64,000 nt of DNA from Photobacterium kishitanii (GTDB lineage: Bacteria > Pseudomonadota > Gammaproteobacteria > Enterobacterales > Vibrionaceae), in the NCBI RefSeq assembly GCF_003026355.1, contig NZ_PYON01000006.1, forward strand, positions 124,001-188,000. The letters are read 5' to 3'. Shown piece by piece: positions 63,155-64,000 of this stretch. The position numbers and the translations under genes were made by a program. A model generated the notes under the pieces. That model saw only the letters and a list, made by a program, of their open reading frames with translations. It was not told the origin of the DNA and made no database searches. Every line of letters begins with the position of its first letter. Within the stretch, counting starts at the first letter, position 1.

Positions 63155-63880
63155 ATGGCTATTCTAAAAGCTGAACACCTTGCAAAAAGTTACAACGGGC
63201 GCAAAGTCGTTTCCGATGTAAGTCTTGAGGTAGAATCAGGAAAAATTGTTGGTTTACTTGGTCCTAATGGCGCCGGTAAAACCACTTCATTTTATATGAT
63301 CGTTGGCTTAGTTAGCCGCGATGAAGGCACTATCACCATCGATGGAGAAGATATTAGCCTACAACCAATGCATAACCGTTCACGAATGGGTATTGGCTAT
63401 TTACCCCAAGAAGCATCAATCTTTCGTCGATTAACGGTTTATGACAACTTAATGGCGGTGCTAGAAACCCGTAAAGAGCTCACCAAAGAAGGTCGACAAG
63501 ACAAAGCTGAAGAGTTATTGGATGAGTTTAATATCCAACACATTCGCGATAGTTTAGGACAAGCATTATCAGGTGGTGAGCGTCGTCGAGTTGAAATCGC
63601 TCGCGCATTAGCAGCAAATCCGAAATTTATTCTACTTGATGAGCCATTTGCAGGTGTCGACCCTATTTCAGTTATCGATATCAAAAAGATCATTAAACAT
63701 TTACGGGATCGTGGGTTAGGGGTATTAATTACTGACCATAATGTCCGTGAAACACTGGATGTCTGTGAACATGCTTATATTGTAAGCCAAGGCCATCTTA
63801 TCGCTAATGGCACCCCGGATCATGTACTCAATCATGAGCACGTTAAACGGGTTTATCTTGGTGATCAGTTCCGTCTCTAG
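63155..63880 (+). CDS. lptB: LPS export ABC transporter ATPase LptB
   Basis: ATPase that drives LPS extraction by LptFG. 241 residues: Walker [17 protein letters not shown] (about 38-53), signature [15 protein letters not shown], Walker [15 protein letters not shown] and switch His in ITDHNVRET. Nine bases after lptA; rpoN follows after 56 bases. Confidence 0.98.
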   Translation: MAILKAEHLAKSYNGRKVVSDVSLEVESGKIVGLLGPNGAGKTTSFYMIVGLVSRDEGTITIDGEDISLQPMHNRSRMGIGYLPQEASIFRRLTVYDNLMAVLETRKELTKEGRQDKAEELLDEFNIQHIRDSLGQALSGGERRRVEIARALAANPKFILLDEPFAGVDPISVIDIKKIIKHLRDRGLGVLITDHNVRETLDVCEHAYIVSQGHLIANGTPDHVLNHEHVKRVYLGDQFRL

Positions 63881-63936
63881 CATTCACTATTGATTACAGA
63901 TACTAACAACAATAACAATAAGGTGTATCAACGTTA

Positions 63937-64000
63937 ATGAAAACTTCGCTCCAACTTAAGCTCGGTCAACAGTTAGCAATGACGCCTCAGCTACAACAAG
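63937..64000 (+). CDS. rpoN: RNA polymerase sigma-54, 5' end only
   Basis: The last 64 bases open a frame MKTSLQLKLGQQLAMTPQLQQ, which is the N-terminal Gln-rich activator-interaction region of sigma-54. Position after lptB is the standard one. The rest lies outside the window. Confidence 0.93.
   Translation, partial: MKTSLQLKLGQQLAMTPQLQQ

Overview
This 64 kb window is a stretch of core chromosome from a gamma-proteobacterium, almost certainly a member of the Vibrionaceae. The evidence is the gene content and order (ampD-nadC-pilABCD-coaE-zapD-yacG-mutT, a dciA gene between secA and lpxC, no ddlB in the dcw cluster, petABC beside sspAB and rplM-rpsI) together with moderately AT-rich DNA. 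A Photobacterium-like or related genus fits, but that is an inference. About 90% of the window is coding. I see no prophage, insertion sequence, CRISPR array, defence island, tRNA or rRNA gene.

Layout. (1) 1-9.5 kb, central carbon metabolism, all on the minus strand: acnB (cut by the left edge), then lpdA, aceF, aceE and pdhR, with a perfect PdhR palindrome upstream of pdhR. (2) 9.8-18.5 kb: ampD (minus), then on the plus strand nadC, the type IV pilus genes pilA-pilB-pilC-pilD, coaE, zapD, yacG and mutT. This is the least tidy part. It has a 7-bp tandem array upstream of ampD, CTCG-rich inverted repeats around nadC, and two inverted copies of a ~148-bp interspersed repeat on either side of the pil-to-mutT block. 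(3) 18.7-39.8 kb: secA, dciA (plus), lpxC and the whole division and cell-wall (dcw) cluster from ftsZ back to mraZ, with a three-repeat MraZ box at its promoter. (4) 40.0-40.5 kb: RNase P RNA. (5) 40.6-46.1 kb: rsmI, then lpoA-yraN-diaA-dolP (plus), then sspB-sspA (minus). (6) 46.2-50.2 kb: petC-petB-petA (cytochrome bc1 complex) and rpsI-rplM with a structured leader. (7) 50.3-54.8 kb: zapE, zapG, degQ, degS. (8) 54.9-59.6 kb: murA, ibaG and mlaB-mlaC-mlaD-mlaE-mlaF (phospholipid transport), minus strand. (9) 60.1-64 kb, plus strand: the sodium/calcium exchanger yrbG, kdsD, lptC, lptA, lptB and the start of rpoN.

Taken together the window is dominated by cell-envelope biogenesis: peptidoglycan precursors (murA, murC-G, mraY), septation (fts and zap genes), lipid A and Kdo synthesis (lpxC, kdsD), LPS export (lptABC), outer-membrane lipid asymmetry (mlaB-F), envelope proteolysis (degQ, degS), a synthase activator (lpoA) and Sec export (secA).

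I found no convincing new multi-gene system. The points most worth a second look are: the absence of kdsC between kdsD and lptC, where E. coli has it; two different heptanucleotide tandem arrays in intergenic DNA, one 24 bp from the ampD start; the inverted interspersed repeats around the pil block; and several clear cis-regulatory sites (PdhR box, MraZ box, rplM leader, an inverted repeat at the degQ ribosome binding site).
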